Shown in pieces: positions 15,501-15,818 of a stretch of DNA of 15,818 bases. The first letter of the stretch is position 1. Each line of letters begins with the position of its first letter. The position numbers and the translations under genes were made by a program. Source of the stretch: Baffinella frigidus (Eukaryota; Cryptophyceae; Cryptomonadales; Baffinellaceae); NCBI GenBank assembly GCA_026770585.1, contig MU646306.1, forward strand, positions 1,625,182 to 1,640,999, in the 5' to 3' direction. The notes beneath the pieces are model-generated. The model was not told where the DNA came from, searched no databases, and saw only the letters and a list, made by a program, of their open reading frames with translations.

Positions 15501-15680
15501 AACAACCGTGGTCTGACACGGTTCAAAAAAATCCAAGCCCCTCCTGCACTCTGGCGTGGTACCTTGGTCCCGACGACGCGCACGAGGCTCGGCCCCTCGA
15601 CGCCCGGGTTAACCGCCAGCACCTCCACGCCGAACCCTCCCAGCAACCCGTCGAGCAAGTTTGTCAGGTACGCTGTGAAC
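383..15680 (-). CDS. Multi-exon gene for a C2 / SMP-like / C2 / C2 protein (partial at both ends)
   Basis: The whole window is spanned by one minus-strand gene of about 19 exons. The exons were chosen as peptide islands flanked by CAG acceptors and G|GT donors. Their lengths are 118, 117, 39, 135, 113, 64, 45, 93, 275, 145, 156, 96, 60, 126, 102, 93, 157, 164 and 119 nt. Together they give 2,217 nt, one frame of 738 full codons, with matching phase at all 18 junctions. Most introns are phase 0; 5/6 and 9/10 are phase 2, and 17/18 is phase 1. Three C2 domains are assembled only by joining exons, which is strong evidence for the model. C2 domains bind membranes, often with calcium; SMP domains carry lipids between membranes at contact sites. 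No membrane segment or start codon is visible, so the N-terminus lies beyond 15680. The product name is an inference from domain pattern, not from a search. Confidence 0.85.
526..687. mobile_element. MITE family 1, copy a
   Basis: A 162-bp, nearly complete palindrome. The arm starts ATAGGGTAATGGCCTG, contains ATGGGGTAGTTAGGCATACG and GGACCTCCTAC, and is mirrored at the other end. If TA is the target duplication, the element proper is 158 bp, starting GGGTAA. It has no coding capacity. It lies in intron 18, 25 bp from exon 19. Confidence 0.92.
688..1002. other. Intron 18 stretch, nothing recognised
   Basis: I see no exon-like peptide with splice sites, no inverted repeat and no tandem repeat. 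The open frames on both strands here are short and show no domain pattern. Confidence 0.5.
1003..1145. mobile_element. MITE family 2, copy A
   Basis: A 143-bp inverted repeat with termini TTAATCTCC / GGAGATGAA, then TTAATTGCTTT and the core ACGAAAATTACTACAC on each arm. It is flanked by AC on both sides (1001-1002, 1146-1147), a possible 2-bp target duplication. It lies in intron 18. Confidence 0.9.
1341..1504 (-). CDS. Exon 18: C2 domain C core
   Basis: Two bases complete Val, followed by 54 residues: a Gly/Asp-rich loop (GDDGDGGVD), TRVRLKLIEGREVAG, then VAEKTLRPVWGTSYLF. The K-T-L-R-P-V-W-x-x-x-x-x-F motif is the C2 core. The Asp-rich loop is longer than usual. The acceptor is CCAACAG|TC; the donor TTCCAG|GTGAGA is the best consensus donor in the window, phase 0. 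Confidence 0.9.
1517..1605. repeat. Tandem copies of the exon 18 upstream flank
   Basis: ATCTCCAGGCTTGA occurs three times at about 30-bp spacing, starting 13 bp before the exon 18 acceptor in the sense direction. A fourth related copy with the neighbouring GGATCACTT lies at 2827-2860, one intron away. Confidence 0.82.
1655..1712. repeat. Heptamer array in reverse orientation
   Basis: CTAAACC, CTCAACC and CTGAACC units are C-rich on the + strand, opposite to every other array in the window. Intron 17. Confidence 0.8.
1880..1950. mobile_element. MITE family 2, decayed copy B
   Basis: Both inner cores survive as an inverted pair (ATTACTACACA near 1888 and TGTAGCAATTTTCGTTGC near 1932). The outer arms are not recognisable. 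It lies in intron 17. Confidence 0.6.
2076..2232 (-). CDS. Exon 17: start of C2 domain C
   Basis: It encodes 52 residues plus one base: VEITVGVHTHDWKPDTTTYE, then RVLNTDRAAGEGGG, then TLVVHVTGASMLPRWDA. The last part is the first C2 strand and loop. The frame holds across a run of nine G. The acceptor is ACCAG|GTG and sits on a short heptamer run (2236-2262). The donor is ACGCAG|GTTCCC, phase 1, completing Val with exon 18. Two decayed copies of its 5' half, each with an acceptor, lie upstream at 2279-2372 and 2405-2520. Confidence 0.9.
2236..2262. repeat. Short heptamer run at the exon 17 acceptor
   Basis: About four units (TGTCAGG, TTTAGGG, TTCGGGG) abut the acceptor. The two decayed copies of this exon carry similar runs at the same place (near 2373-2390 and 2503-2525). 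Confidence 0.8.
2279..2520 (-). pseudogene. Two decayed copies of the exon 17 5' half
   Basis: The stretches 2279-2372 and 2405-2520 resemble the exon 17 start (VEITV...; WKPNTPTCEPRVLNT in the second) and keep the CAG|GTGGA acceptor and the heptamer run before it. They are joined by segments without frame continuity. They lie upstream of the real exon in the sense direction. Confidence 0.85.
2680..2762. repeat. GGGTGCA heptamer array
   Basis: About 11 units, three of GGGTGCA, then GGGTGTA, then degenerate. It lies in the intron between exons 16 and 17. Confidence 0.9.
2903..3205 (-). pseudogene. Three decayed copies of the exon 16 3' end and donor
   Basis: Copies at 3147-3205, 3024-3078 and 2903-2955 carry the exon end (CACTCCCACGACCC-like) and the donor CCATGCAAG|GTATCG or close variants. 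Each is out of frame or shortened. All lie downstream of exon 16 in the sense direction, spaced roughly 120 bp apart. Confidence 0.85.
3284..3352. repeat. Short tandem repeat around AAAAGTGGAAC
   Basis: Three degenerate units of about 25 bp with the word AGTGGAA, in the intron after exon 16. Confidence 0.65.
3385..3477 (-). CDS. Exon 16: linker before C2 domain C
   Basis: The 31 residues run ERPVVVVGGLEKAASMG and then AFSRRHSHDPVPCK. The role is unknown; the basic RRHSH patch may be exposed. The acceptor is TGTGCAG|GAG, directly preceded in the sense strand by the octamer array at 3485-3539. The donor is TGCAAG|GTATCA, phase 0. Three decayed copies of the 3' end and donor lie in the next intron. 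Confidence 0.8.
3485..3539. repeat. GAGGTTAT octamer array at the exon 16 acceptor
   Basis: Six units of GAGGTTAT/GAGTTTAT with an 8-bp period lie directly before the exon 16 acceptor in the sense direction. Confidence 0.88.
3846..4090 (-). pseudogene. Decayed copies of the exon 15 3' end and donor
   Basis: Copies at 4036-4090 and 3846-3905 match the TLERHLDLLPTPE coding end and the CCCCAG/GAG junction with many changes. They lie downstream of exon 15 in intron 15. Confidence 0.75.
4307..4408 (-). CDS. Exon 15: linker after C2 domain B
   Basis: The 34 residues include LVMRHLVSLADLIDSR and DTLERHLDLLPTPE, probably helical. I do not recognise a domain; they may close C2 domain B or form a linker. 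The acceptor is TGGCAG|TTG. The donor is CCTGAG|GTATCC, repeated 21 nt downstream (end at 4286) as CCAGAG|GTATCC. Using the second donor would add seven residues in frame. Several copies of both exon ends lie in the flanking introns. Confidence 0.82.
4448..4915 (-). pseudogene. Decayed copies of the exon 15 5' part and short tandem repeats
   Basis: Exon sequence containing GCGCGAATCGATGAGGT recurs at 4537-4577 and 4857-4915, upstream of exon 15. Between the copies are about 21-28-bp tandem repeats built on TAGTGCTGACTA (4448-4535, 4790-4858). The family 5 MITE interrupts the middle copy. Confidence 0.82.
4578..4767. mobile_element. MITE family 5, full copy
   Basis: A 190-bp inverted repeat. 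The ends are CCACACGAGGCTATCATGCG mirrored by CGCATGGATAGCCTCGTGTGG. The centre is TGATCACGTTTCCG mirrored as CGGAAACGTGATCA. It is flanked by AG on both sides. It lies inside a repeat of exon 15 sequence, between exons 14 and 15. Confidence 0.92.
4916..4998. repeat. Tandem repeat of about 27 bp
   Basis: Three degenerate units of ACTTTCGCATTAGTCAAC, in the intron between exons 14 and 15. Confidence 0.8.
5044..5205. mobile_element. MITE family 1, copy b
   Basis: This is again 162 bp, with the same arms (GGTAACGGCCTG ... CAGGCCGTTAGCC). The left end reads CAGGG instead of TAGGG, so the TA duplication is lost there. It lies in the middle of the intron between exons 14 and 15. Confidence 0.92.
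5206..5580. other. Intron stretch with short repeats, no gene
   Basis: It holds ACCAACCCTC units (5288-5345) and a pair of small hairpins with CTGTGGCAGG loops (5504-5545). I see no exon-like peptide on either strand. Confidence 0.6.
5581..5631. repeat. TTTAGGG array at the exon 14 donor
   Basis: Seven units of TTTAGGG with one A insertion. The array begins 7 bp after the exon 14 donor in the sense direction. Confidence 0.95.
5637..5762 (-). CDS. Exon 14: C2 domain B core
   Basis: The 42 residues contain VRSRTRFPAWGDQFMFET, NSEWLCVDLMRL and an acidic end (GEESDE). The R-T-R-F-P-x-W-x-x-x-F-x-F motif is the C2 core; WLCVDLMRL is the following strand, without the D-x-D calcium loop. The acceptor is GTGGCAG|GTG and the donor GACGAG|GTTGTG, both phase 0. 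A TTTAGGG array starts 7 bp past the donor. A frameshifted copy of the 5' half lies at 5862-5935. Confidence 0.92.
5862..5935 (-). pseudogene. Decayed copy of the exon 14 5' half
   Basis: It repeats the acceptor (GCAG|GT) and the VRSRTRFP...DQFSFE coding start, but two extra bases near the P-x-W codons break the frame. It lies 100 bp upstream of the real exon in the sense direction. Confidence 0.88.
5937..6009. repeat. Interspersed repeat R, copy 1
   Basis: About 73 bp shared with 9066-9137 (GAGATTGG, then CACATGCCCTGCGCATTGTG). No inverted ends are seen. Confidence 0.8.
6057..6113. repeat. 57-bp repeat beside MITE family 1, copy 1
   Basis: It starts ATACGCGTCCCGGTGAGTTT and ends CAACGCAGAGTT, lying directly left of MITE copy c. 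About 85-90% of it recurs at 7820-7877. Confidence 0.85.
6115..6276. mobile_element. MITE family 1, copy c
   Basis: A 162-bp copy with TA at both edges. The left flank (6057-6113) is a 57-bp sequence that recurs beside the half copy at 7820-7877. It lies in the intron between exons 13 and 14. Confidence 0.92.
6446..6505 (-). CDS. Exon 13 (tentative): C2 domain B loop
   Basis: It encodes 20 residues starting AGLTPTDKVVF and ending MRTTE, between GCCAAG|GCG and CCGAG|GTCCGT. Both ends are phase 0, so it can be included or skipped without changing frame. In the joined protein, RTTE runs straight into VRSRTRF of exon 14, which fits a C2 strand. It is weaker than the others because the acceptor is AAG, not CAG. 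A partial copy of the acceptor side at 6612-6660 follows the pattern of the other exons. Confidence 0.55.
6512..6780. repeat. Duplicated intron stretch around exon 13
   Basis: CCCGCCTTGG and CCCCCCCAGCCGTGC occur at about 6501-6550 and again at 6615-6650. GTGCGTTT plus GGTTACACACG occurs near 6559 and 6742. No gene is seen. Confidence 0.7.
7046..7170. mobile_element. MITE family 3, copy a
   Basis: A 125-bp element with perfect 17-bp inverted ends, CCACGCCAGACTGGAGG, and inner AAAGTCA motifs. It is flanked by TC on both sides. It starts 8 bp after the exon 12 donor in the sense direction. Confidence 0.92.
7179..7274 (-). CDS. Exon 12: C2 domain B, strands 1-3
   Basis: The 32 residues run VVRGMLEAVGEPVALEQ and then YYVVVRYGVLDAQ. 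With TLSLT of exon 11 this gives the first strand, loop and third strand of a C2 domain. The usual SDP turn is replaced by LEQSC, so calcium binding is unlikely. The acceptor is ACTCAG|GTT and the donor GCGCAG|GTCTCT, both phase 0. The element at 7046-7170 starts 8 bp past the donor. A decayed copy lies at 7355-7440. Confidence 0.86.
7288..7362. repeat. Degenerate heptamer array near the exon 12 acceptor
   Basis: Units such as GGGATCA, TTTATGG and TTCAGGG with a loose 7-bp period, starting about 14 bp before the exon 12 acceptor in the sense direction. Confidence 0.7.
7355..7440 (-). pseudogene. Decayed copy of the exon 12 start
   Basis: The frame reads ARGILEALGEPVARG, matching VRGMLEAVGEPVAL of exon 12, then degenerates. 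A shorter duplicate of GAACATTCCCCGTGCCACT-like sequence lies within it. It lies upstream of the real exon in the sense direction. Confidence 0.8.
7751..7816. mobile_element. MITE family 1, half copy
   Basis: Only the right arm is present (from GCCTACGGTAGGAGGTCC to CAGGCCGTTACCCC), ending where full copies end. The left arm is absent, so this is a truncated or recombined copy in the intron between exons 11 and 12. Confidence 0.88.
7820..7877. repeat. 57-bp repeat beside MITE family 1, copy 2
   Basis: The same sequence lies directly right of the half MITE at 7751-7816, so the unit sits on opposite sides of the element in the two places. Confidence 0.85.
8188..8343 (-). CDS. Exon 11: end of SMP-like region, start of C2 domain B
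   Basis: The 52 residues start AFVIDLIFGLFPMALM, a hydrophobic helix/strand that continues exon 10 as the SMP C-terminus would. A Pro/Ser linker follows, then RTATLSLT, the first strand of the next C2 domain. The acceptor is GCACAG|GCA and the donor CTCACG|GTGCCC, both phase 0. The hydrophobic stretch is too short and interrupted to call a membrane anchor. Confidence 0.85.
8378..8676. repeat. Direct repeats in intron 10
   Basis: A CCGGAGTGGGA...CGTTGAATATGAAAC segment occurs at 8381-8414 and 8640-8670. A 20-bp unit, TCGTTCTTGGAGCCGTTTGC, occurs twice in tandem at 8499-8538. Confidence 0.85.
8540..8627. mobile_element. Decayed MITE family 3 relative
   Basis: On the minus strand it starts CCGCGCAGGGCTGGAGG and contains TTCAAAAGTCA and TCAAAAGTCAC, as in family 3 interiors. 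The other end has lost the inverted repeat. It lies in intron 10. Confidence 0.45.
8749..8893 (-). CDS. Exon 10: SMP-like region
   Basis: One base plus 48 residues, including FLQFAGFPNLNRLWLEMR, HKPTLDTKIEALGG and IDVWKIPYMDRLRQ. The pattern P-x-L-D, then GG, then x-IP-x-x, then a helix matches the late part of SMP domains (P..DF.L...GGD...IPGL). The acceptor is TCCGCAG|G, which completes the Arg codon from exon 9. The donor is GTCAG|GTGCGT, phase 0. An inverted-repeat element starts 23 bp before the acceptor (8916-9058). Confidence 0.9.
8916..9058. mobile_element. MITE family 2b (same core and length, different ends)
   Basis: Also 143 bp, and it carries the ACGAAAATTACTACACA core at nearly the same offset (40 vs 39 bp). 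The termini are unrelated: CAGGTATTCAATT / AATTTAAATACCTG. It is flanked by AC on both sides (8914-8915, 9059-9060). It lies in intron 9, 23 bp before the exon 10 acceptor. Confidence 0.88.
9066..9137. repeat. Interspersed repeat R, copy 2
   Basis: The second copy of the 5937-6009 sequence starts 8 bp after the family 2b MITE. Confidence 0.8.
9138..9548. other. Intron 9 stretch, nothing recognised
   Basis: No exon-like peptide with splice sites, no inverted repeat and no clear tandem repeat was seen, apart from a few isolated heptamer-like words near 9289. Confidence 0.5.
9549..9632 (-). pseudogene. Decayed copy of the exon 9 3' end
   Basis: It reads GTPGSIDPIPILDCFEHSDDF, close to the real exon end, but runs into a stretch of 12 G on the sense strand and has CGGTGTG in place of the GT donor context. 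It lies downstream of exon 9. Confidence 0.88.
9784..10058 (-). CDS. Exon 9: SMP-like region, longest exon
   Basis: It encodes 91 residues plus two bases. It starts RVALVLIPGPAP, passes FPDFAHFTLG and a His/Pro-rich loop (HMHPHPHTQ), then VRLLNVCAPLRVVFEW and a loop ending DRFEHADDF. No GT donor occurs in the His/Pro loop, so I keep it as one exon; two exons with a non-GT intron are possible. The acceptor is read as GCAGAG|AGA to keep phase 0; plain CTGCAG two bases earlier would change phase. The donor is TTCCG|GTACTC, phase 2. A copy of its 3' end lies at 9549-9632. Confidence 0.8.
10089..10137. repeat. Short TTTAGGG-like array
   Basis: About seven degenerate heptamers (TTTAGGG, TTCAGGC, TTAGGAT) lie 30 bp before the exon 9 acceptor in the sense direction. 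Confidence 0.85.
10315..10338. repeat. Short perfect hairpin
   Basis: AAATAGCCGGA and TCCGGCTATTT form an 11-bp stem with a 2-nt centre. It is followed by a few T on the + strand, but without nearby + strand genes I do not call it a terminator. Confidence 0.7.
10339..10620. other. Intron 8 stretch, nothing recognised
   Basis: It is C-rich on the + strand (10480-10550). No supported exon or element is seen. Confidence 0.5.
10624..10812. repeat. TTTAGGG / GGGTTTC heptamer array
   Basis: A mixed array with blocks of TTTAGGG, GGGTTTC (10666-10690), GGGTTCA and TTTGGGG. It lies in intron 8, starting about 44 bp after the exon 8 donor in the sense direction; a decayed stretch bridges the gap. Confidence 0.92.
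10856..10948 (-). CDS. Exon 8: start of SMP-like region
   Basis: The 31 residues run VGTGNIYVLDADVVWNTDLS and then alternate Ile/Lys/Val (IKIKVVGLVIT). The D-A-D-V-x-W stretch followed by a long alternating strand resembles the middle of SMP domains, where a D-x-D-x-x-W element precedes lipid-tube strands. The acceptor is the last bases of the element plus CAG. The donor is ATCACG|GTAACG, phase 0. Confidence 0.85.
10952..11109. mobile_element. MITE family 3, copy b: fills the exon 7/8 intron
   Basis: A 158-bp element with ends CCACGCCAGAGT / ACTCTGGCGTGG, flanked by TG on both sides. It is longer than the other copies because an 18-bp unit (GAGAGGGAATTGACTTTT) is repeated three times at 11032-11085. 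The element plus its duplication accounts for nearly all of the 162-bp intron. Confidence 0.92.
11111..11155 (-). CDS. Exon 7: short exon ending at an inverted-repeat element
   Basis: It encodes about 15 residues, ALLLPKLMKWYPRMR, after ATATGCAG|GCA. The 3' end is uncertain. The next base begins the element at 10952-11109 plus its target duplication, and no GT or GC donor fits the frame. An end at 11111 gives an intron starting AC and ending CAG (phase 0). An end one base earlier gives CA...CA and the same Arg. Confidence 0.65.
11190..11416 (-). pseudogene. Three decayed copies of the exon 6 3' end and donor
   Basis: Copies at 11361-11416, 11294-11335 and 11190-11252 repeat KRAMKTPKE coding and the AAGGAG|GTTACC donor with point changes. 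All are in intron 6, downstream of exon 6. Confidence 0.88.
11591..11654 (-). CDS. Exon 6: basic linker
   Basis: One base completes a Lys codon, followed by 21 residues, HRTTKLLLRFAIKRAMKTPKE. The stretch is strongly basic and could lie as an amphipathic helix on acidic lipid; this is inference. The acceptor is TTGGCAG|G and the donor AAGGAG|GTTACA, phase 0. Three decayed copies of its 3' end with the donor lie downstream in intron 6. Copies of the sequence before its acceptor lie upstream in intron 5. Confidence 0.82.
11664..12120. repeat. Copies of the exon 6 upstream flank in intron 5
   Basis: GGTGTCATACCA, 20 bp before the exon 6 acceptor, recurs near 11849, 11926 and 12091 (GGTGTAATGCCA). 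AGCATAATTCACA is doubled at 12000 and 12029. Confidence 0.75.
11686..11828. mobile_element. MITE family 2, copy C
   Basis: Exactly 143 bp, with termini TTCATCTCC / GGAGATTAA and the same core on both arms. It is flanked by AG on both sides (11684-11685, 11829-11830). It lies in intron 5, 32 bp before the exon 6 acceptor. Confidence 0.9.
12310..12390. repeat. Heptamer array with 31-bp higher-order repeat
   Basis: Units of GGGTGTA, TTTGGGG and ATTAGG. A 31-bp block starting GGTTGTTCACGG occurs twice (12322-12352, 12353-12383). It begins about 14 bp after the exon 5 donor. Confidence 0.88.
12404..12516 (-). CDS. Exon 5: end of C2 domain A and acidic linker
   Basis: The exon encodes NECASFEIPLDDVLDLFE and then an acidic stretch rich in E, D and G, ending near ATPGS. 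The FEIPLDDVL strand follows the DED loop of exon 4, as the last strands of a C2 domain do. The acceptor is GTGGCAG|AAC. The donor is AGCAA|GTGCGT, giving phase 2, which matches the one-base start of exon 6. The 12310-12390 heptamer array starts about 14 bp past the donor. Confidence 0.85.
12678..12804. mobile_element. MITE family 3, copy c
   Basis: A 127-bp element with ends CCACGCCAGATTC / GAATCTGGCGTGG. The interior is more diverged, but GGGGAATTGACTG is still recognisable. The flanks are TT and TC, an imperfect duplication. It lies in intron 4, 162 bp before exon 5. Confidence 0.88.
13037..13143. mobile_element. MITE family 4, copy a
   Basis: A 107-bp inverted repeat: TACCTCACTCATAA / TTATGAGCGAGGTA ends, a central CTACGGTAG and a TAGGGCCCTA palindrome. 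It lies in intron 4. The sequence 40 bp to its left (GATGGGTATCCA, CTGGGAGGA) also recurs next to copy b. Confidence 0.88.
13347..13610. repeat. 60-bp direct repeats in intron 4
   Basis: A unit starting TTGATGGGCA(T/C)CCACTAAAAA and ending GGTATCCAAT occurs at about 13347-13405 and 13540-13595, with the half MITE of family 5 between. GGTATCC words recur near 12891, 12985 and 13594. Confidence 0.8.
13430..13539. mobile_element. MITE family 5, half copy
   Basis: It runs from the central CGGAAACGTGATCATTTG to the end CATGGTTAGCCTCGTGTGG; the left half is missing. It holds an 18-bp unit, CTGGGCAATAATTCAGTG, twice (13460-13477, 13482-13499). Intron 4. Confidence 0.85.
13637..13742. mobile_element. 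MITE family 4, copy b
   Basis: A 106-bp copy with the same ends (ACCTCGCTCATAAG / CTTATGAGCGAGG) and the same TAGGGCCCTA centre. It ends 11 bp from the exon 4 donor. Confidence 0.88.
13753..13887 (-). CDS. Exon 4: core of C2 domain A
   Basis: The 45 residues contain TKTENATLSPVWNETFPF and then EKLRFRLLDEDF. This is the clearest C2 signature in the window: a T-K-T strand, the PVWNE-F-F motif and the D-E-D calcium-ligand loop (residues 130-132). The acceptor is GACAG|GAG and the donor CAACAG|GTGCAC, both phase 0. A 36-37-bp tandem repeat starts 26 bp upstream of the acceptor (13913-14021). Confidence 0.95.
13913..14021. repeat. 36-37-bp tandem repeat
   Basis: Three units start ATCGCGAAATCCAGGG, at 13913, 13950 and 13986. 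They lie just upstream of the exon 4 acceptor in the sense direction. Confidence 0.9.
14104..14265. mobile_element. MITE family 1, copy d
   Basis: A 162-bp copy with TA at both edges. The left arm starts ATACGGCAACGGCCTG and the right arm ends GGCCGTTAGCCTAT. It lies in the intron between exons 3 and 4. Confidence 0.92.
14383..14421 (-). CDS. Exon 3: 39-nt microexon of C2 domain A
   Basis: It encodes 13 residues, VAISIVGETGESQ, between ATGCAG|GTG and TCACAG|GTG. On its own it would be missed. It is supported because it bridges SDPK of exon 2 to the KT...PVWNE stretch of exon 4, exactly where C2 domains have the strand after SDP. Both ends are phase 0. The frame also stays open on both sides, so a longer exon is possible but would break the C2 pattern. 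Confidence 0.78.
14642..14804. mobile_element. MITE family 6
   Basis: A 163-bp AT-rich inverted repeat. The left arm ACGCAACCTATAATTAGTTT pairs with AAACTAATCATATGTTGCGT. Further in, AAAACAAGGTC pairs with GACCTCGTTT/GTCTTGTTTT. Only one copy is seen here, in intron 2. The target duplication is unclear. Confidence 0.85.
14886..15043 (-). pseudogene. Decayed copy of the exon 2 3' half and a 26-bp tandem repeat
   Basis: 14886-14982 resembles 15054-15139 (VTV..AR.LVRE.., then stops). Between the copy and exon 2, TGTTGTGGTAAGACGTTTT occurs at 14998 and 15024. Confidence 0.85.
15062..15178 (-). CDS. Exon 2: first half of C2 domain A
   Basis: The 39 residues begin GSTKD and contain the strand KLLVTVVSARGL followed by two SDP-like turns (SDPRG, then VSDPK at the exon end). 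This is the classic opening of a C2 domain; the Asp of SDPK (residue 76 counting from exon 1) is the usual first calcium ligand. The acceptor is GTGCAG|GG and the donor CCCAAG|GTTCCA, both phase 0. A decayed copy of the 3' half with its splice region lies at 14886-14982. Confidence 0.9.
15433..15559. mobile_element. MITE family 3, copy d
   Basis: A 127-bp element with ends CCGCGCCAGAGT / ACTCTGGCGTGG, flanked by TA on both sides. In the sense direction it starts directly after the GTA of the exon 1 donor. Removing it restores GTATGTG, a normal donor. Confidence 0.92.
15563..15680 (-). CDS. Exon 1: unassigned segment
   Basis: This exon encodes one leading base and 39 residues, starting FTAYLTNLL and ending RVVGTK. 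It is leucine/glycine-rich, then has a short strand-like stretch (GVEVLAV); I do not recognise the domain. The acceptor CCAG is directly preceded, in the sense direction, by the heptamer array at 15684-15818. The donor is AAG|GTA, and the inverted-repeat element at 15433-15559 begins right after this GTA. The exon ends in phase 0 and joins exon 2. Confidence 0.78.
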
Positions 15681-15683
15681 CTG

Positions 15684-15818
15684 GTTTAGGGTTTGGGGTT
15701 TGGGGTTTGGGGTTTGGGGTTTGGAGGTTGGGGTTTGGGGTTTGGGGTTTGGGGTTTGGGGTTTGGGGTTTGGGGTTTGGGGTTTGGGGTTTGGGGTTTG
15801 GGGTTTGGGGTTTGGGGT
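15684..15818. repeat. TTTGGGG heptamer array
   Basis: About 19 units of TTTGGGG (first unit TTTAGGG, one imperfect unit near 15722) run to the end of the window. In the sense strand of the gene it reads CCCCAAA and ends at the exon 1 acceptor, so the acceptor tract is the array itself. Confidence 0.95.

Overview
The window looks like nuclear DNA of a eukaryote, most plausibly a single-celled alga with a repeat-swollen genome such as a prasinophyte-type green alga or a dinoflagellate. The reasons are spliceosomal-type introns, plant/alga-type TTTAGGG heptamer arrays and many short inverted-repeat elements. I cannot fix the lineage. There is no long open reading frame, no operon and no bacterial gene signal. 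The long ORFs on the + strand are non-coding read-through.

Almost the whole window (383-15680, minus strand) is one gene broken into about 19 short exons of 39-275 nt. It is open at both ends: the first exon seen begins one base into the DNA of a split codon, and the last ends two bases into one. The exons were found as conserved-looking peptide islands bounded by CAG| acceptors and G|GT donors. Joined in order they make 2,217 nt, one uninterrupted frame of 738 full codons. The reading phase matches at every junction. Only one junction (exons 7/8) lacks a GT donor, and exon 13 is tentative.

The protein reads, N to C: a short unassigned segment; a C2 domain with calcium-type acidic residues (exons 2-5); a basic linker (6-7); a region resembling an SMP lipid-transfer domain (8-11); a second C2 domain (11-14); a linker (15-16); and a third C2 domain (17-19). 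This suggests a membrane-contact-site lipid-transfer protein related to extended synaptotagmins/tricalbins, but with a C2 domain before the SMP-like part.

The introns (162-1416 bp) make up about 86% of the gene. They hold three kinds of material. (1) Six families of short terminal-inverted-repeat elements (MITE-like, about 105-190 bp), several with constant length and 2-bp target duplications. None lies inside an exon and many sit within 35 bp of a splice site; one fills an intron almost exactly. (2) Heptamer arrays related to TTTAGGG, each with its own local variant, often touching a splice site. (3) Decayed copies of exon ends with their splice sites, lying in the neighbouring intron. Together they give a picture of introns made by inserted elements and then enlarged by local duplication of exon/intron junctions.
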